Assembly (NCBI GenBank): GCA_030672445.1
Contig: DAOVGK010000026.1
Coordinates: 1 to 8,009, forward strand
Direction: 5' to 3'
Origin: Candidatus Aerophobota bacterium
GTDB lineage: Bacteria; Aerophobota; Aerophobia; Aerophobales; AE-B3A
Length of the DNA stretch: 8,009 bases
Part shown: positions 5,990-8,009 of the stretch, piece by piece
Layout: each line of letters begins with the position of its first letter
Numbering within the stretch: the stretch's first letter is position 1
The notes under the pieces: model-generated
Told to the model about the DNA's origin: nothing
The model's input: the letters and a program-made list of their open reading frames with translations, nothing else
The model's database searches: none
Program-made: the position numbers and the translations under genes

Positions 5990-6506
5990 TAAGCTTGGTT
6001 ACCCTTACCTTTATCTCCCGTACATTTTCGATACCTACCGTCTTATTGAGATAGGTCTTCACCACGGTCTGCAGCTCGTCTATCAGGCGGGGAACCTCTC
6101 CTTGAGCCTGTGCCGAGAGGGTAAGATAAACATCCACTCCCTCGTCACTTGATTTTATAGCTGCCTTGATATCCTCAACTCCTTCAACTTCTTTACCAAT
6201 CCGCTGGATGAACTCGCTGATTGCTTTCTGAGAGATTTCCACTGCGCCCAGGGGATTCTTTAAAGGAATAACTGCTCCTCCGGCCTTGGTCCTGGTTAAA
6301 AAGGGAAGGTAAAGACTCAGTCCAAATAAGAAACCAAAAATGAGCAGGATAATCGATCTGGTCAACACTGTTTGCTCAACAAAAGTAAGCCATCCATGGA
6401 CAACAAATCTATCAAACAGCCCCATGACTACCAGAAATCCTCCTAAAGAAAGAAGGGCTAGACCACAAACCCCTACTCCCCACAGGATTTTCTGATAAAA
6501 TCTCAT
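5985..6506 (-). CDS. amaP: AmaP-like membrane anchor of an Asp23 protein
   Basis: A 173-residue membrane protein with two hydrophobic segments (about residues 9-31 and 50-70) and a C-terminal cytoplasmic domain related to Asp23. The hallmark is VEISQKAISEFIQRIGKEVE (89-108), followed by strands ending KVRVTKLI. In staphylococci AmaP tethers Asp23 to the membrane and the pair acts in cell-envelope stress. The ATG at 6506 has a strong AAGGAGG at 6512-6518, five bases away. It lies 21 bases after the asp23-like gene, which supports a shared function, and its downstream neighbour is the envelope protein gene across the repeat-filled gap. The length is near that of known AmaP proteins. The function is inferred from the topology and the partner gene. 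Confidence 0.85.
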   Translation of the reverse strand: MRFYQKILWGVGVCGLALLSLGGFLVVMGLFDRFVVHGWLTFVEQTVLTRSIILLIFGFLFGLSLYLPFLTRTKAGGAVIPLKNPLGAVEISQKAISEFIQRIGKEVEGVEDIKAAIKSSDEGVDVYLTLSAQAQGEVPRLIDELQTVVKTYLNKTVGIENVREIKVRVTKLI

Positions 6507-6527
6507 TTTAGCCTCCTTGGAAACGAT

Positions 6528-6833
6528 TTATGAGGAAGATTTAATTCCCCTTATTTTTATATCAACCTTTGCTACCTTGGTGCCTAGAGTCTTTTCTATT
6601 TCTTCCCTGACCTTCTTCTGGGTCTCTTCCACAATCTGAGGGACAAAGCCTCCCTCGCGTATCAGTAGCTCTAAAGAAATTGCCATTCCCTCTTCTAACT
6701 TCTTTACTTTAATTCCTTCCCCGAATAGGTTTCTCTTAATACTATAAATTCCCTCAACTTGCCCTACTGCCTTTCTGATGAGTTCCAACGCGACCTTTTT
6801 GTCAACCTCATATCCTTGGGTTTCAGCCATCAT
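6528..6833 (-). CDS. Asp23/Gls24 family envelope stress protein
   Basis: A soluble 101-residue protein with the Asp23/Gls24 fold pattern: YEVDKKVALELIRKAVGQVE (8-27) then GIYSIKRN, a central strand MAISLELLIREG, and VPQIVEETQKKVREEIEKTL (64-83) ending in VAKVDIKIRGI. The V-E-G-I segment and the closing VxVxI strand are family marks. It is shorter than Firmicutes Asp23 and is near a minimal domain. It starts with two adjacent ATG codons: AAGGAG (6837-6842) lies three bases before the first (6833) and six before the second (6830), so the second may be preferred. The gene begins eight bases after accC and 21 bases before amaP. The accC-asp23 order is common in Firmicutes. The product probably binds the AmaP-like protein at the inner membrane. 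Confidence 0.85.
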   Translation of the reverse strand: MMAETQGYEVDKKVALELIRKAVGQVEGIYSIKRNLFGEGIKVKKLEEGMAISLELLIREGGFVPQIVEETQKKVREEIEKTLGTKVAKVDIKIRGIKSSS

Positions 6834-6841
6834 AATCTCCT

Positions 6842-8009
6842 TTACACCTCTGGCTTCAGGAGCTGGTCCTCAACGAAATTGGTATAAAACTCACCCTTTC
6901 TAAAATGTTCATTTTCTATAATGCGCTGATGGAAGGGGATAGTTGTCTTTATTCCTTCGATGACAAACTCCTCCAGAGCCCGTTTCATGCGAACCCTAGC
7001 TTCTTCTCTACTTTCCCCCCAGGTGATGAGTTTAGCCAGCAAAGAATCGTAAGCCGAAGGAATATTGTAGCCGGAATAGATATGGGTATCTATCCTAATT
7101 CCCGGTCCTCCCGGGAGGTGGAAGGCTGTGATCTTACCAGGGCAGGAGGCAAAATTTTTTTCTGGATCTTCGGCATTAATTCGACACTCTATGGCAGCGC
7201 CCTGTATCTTTATACCCTCCTGACTATAGGGTAAATTATCTCCTGCCGCAATGACAATCTGATCTTTAACCAGATCCTTACCGGTAACCATCTCGGTCAC
7301 CGGATGTTCTACGTGAAGGCGGGTGTTCATCTCCATGCAGTAAGACTCTTTATCCTCATCCAGTAAAAATTCGACCGTTCCTGCTCCTACATATCCTAGC
7401 TCCTTGGTTACCTTTACAGCAACCTGCCCCATCTCCTGGCGCAAAGATTCATCCAGAACCAAAGAAGGAGACTCTTCCATCAGTTTTTGATATCTTCTCT
7501 GAATGGAACAGTTTCTTTCCCCAAAGTAAAGGACTTTCCCAGATTCATCGGCCAGTATCTGAAACTCAATGTGGGTAGCTCTCTCTAAATATTTCTCCAC
7601 ATAAAGATCCGCTTTTCCAAAAGAAGCCTTAGCCTCCTGCCCGGCCAAATCAAAAAGAACCCCTAGATCTCTTTTTTCTCGCACTACCCTCATCCCTCGA
7701 CCCCCTCCACCCAAAGCCGCCTTCAACATCACAGGATAACCAATCTGGGAGATTACTTCAGCCGCTTCTTTCTTATTCCTGATGACCTTTTCCGAGCCAG
7801 GAATTATGGGAACCCCAGCCCTGGCCATCGTATTTCGTGCCTCCACTTTATTGCCCAGTTTTTTAATTAGCTCGGCATGGGGCCCGATGAACTCCACTCC
7901 TGAGCTACGACAAATTTCTGCAAACTGTTCATTTTCAGCCAGAAACCCATATCCAGGATGAATGGCGTCCGCTCCAGCTACCTCAGCCGCACTAATTATC
8001 CGAGGAACA
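6842..8009 (-). CDS. accC: Biotin carboxylase subunit of acetyl-CoA carboxylase, N-terminus beyond the window
   Basis: AccC carboxylates the biotin of AccB with ATP and bicarbonate, the first step of fatty-acid synthesis. The reading frame is open to the right edge: upstream of the GTG at 7897 it continues with family sequence (PRIISAAEVAGADAIHPGYG, FLAENEQFAEICRSSG), so that GTG is not the start. About 388 codons are visible, and roughly 60 N-terminal residues are missing from a normal 450. Counting from the GTG, the ATP-grasp glycine loop GGGGRGMRVV is at 63-72, ERNCSIQRRYQK (127-138) contains conserved nucleotide and bicarbonate contacts, and MEMNTRLHVEHPVTEM (188-203) has the Glu-Asn-Arg metal and substrate residues. 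ECRINAEDP is at 237-245 and HIYSGYNIPSAYDSLLAKL at 272-290. Pyruvate or propionyl-CoA carboxylase subunits share this domain. The length, the stop at 6842 and the asp23 neighbour favour accC. Confidence 0.95.
   Translation of the reverse strand, partial: VPRIISAAEVAGADAIHPGYGFLAENEQFAEICRSSGVEFIGPHAELIKKLGNKVEARNTMARAGVPIIPGSEKVIRNKKEAAEVISQIGYPVMLKAALGGGGRGMRVVREKRDLGVLFDLAGQEAKASFGKADLYVEKYLERATHIEFQILADESGKVLYFGERNCSIQRRYQKLMEESPSLVLDESLRQEMGQVAVKVTKELGYVGAGTVEFLLDEDKESYCMEMNTRLHVEHPVTEMVTGKDLVKDQIVIAAGDNLPYSQEGIKIQGAAIECRINAEDPEKNFASCPGKITAFHLPGGPGIRIDTHIYSGYNIPSAYDSLLAKLITWGESREEARVRMKRALEEFVIEGIKTTIPFHQRIIENEHFRKGEFYTNFVEDQLLKPEV

Noticed and set aside
6905..7234. A 109-codon open frame on the plus strand
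   Set aside because: It is antisense to conserved accC sequence and shows no recognisable domain.
7895..7897. GTG as the start codon of accC
   Set aside because: The same frame continues upstream to the window edge with conserved biotin carboxylase sequence (IHPGYGFLAEN), so this is an internal Val codon of a truncated gene.

Overview
All eight genes I can support lie on the minus strand, packed with short gaps, so the window reads from its right edge to its left. The gene content points to an uncultured-type bacterium with two membranes. There is a signal-peptide protein ending in an Omp85-like outer-membrane barrel and a set of type II secretion/type IV pilus-like pseudopilins. The accC-asp23-amaP order, however, is what one usually meets in Firmicutes. 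That mixture suggests a diderm lineage outside the Proteobacteria (candidate phyla such as Aerophobota or Atribacterota are possibilities). No lineage can be fixed from this sequence alone.

Region 1 (8009 to 5985) holds most of accC (biotin carboxylase; the N-terminus lies beyond the right edge), a small Asp23/Gls24 protein and an AmaP-like membrane anchor. The three genes are separated by 8 and 21 bases and form a fatty-acid/envelope operon segment. Region 2 (5984 to 5820) is a non-coding gap filled by two heptanucleotide repeat arrays in opposite orientation. They can pair into a long imperfect hairpin that ends at the start codon of the next gene. Region 3 (5819 to 3012) is a 935-residue envelope protein joining a gluzincin-type (HExxH...E) peptidase domain, a six-repeat TolB-like propeller and an Omp85-like barrel.

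Region 4 (2991 to 632) begins with a strong sigma70-type promoter (TTGACA, 16 bases, TATATT). It is followed by a hairpin that covers the ribosome binding site, then four prepilin-like genes in the order gspG-gspH-gspI-gspJ. The GspG-like major pseudopilin carries an extra acidic loop with an EF-hand-like/MopE-like calcium-binding motif. The GspJ-like protein has Ala instead of Gly before the prepilin cleavage site. No secretion ATPase, platform protein or secretin is visible here. Region 5 (615 to 1) has its own promoter and the classic rpsO-pnp pair (ribosomal protein S15, then the N-terminal part of polynucleotide phosphorylase).

I see no tRNA, rRNA, CRISPR array, phage gene or transposase. 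The observations most worth a second look are the peptidase-propeller-Omp85 fusion, the inverted heptanucleotide arrays, the calcium-motif insertion in GspG and the ribosome-binding-site hairpin in front of the pseudopilin operon.
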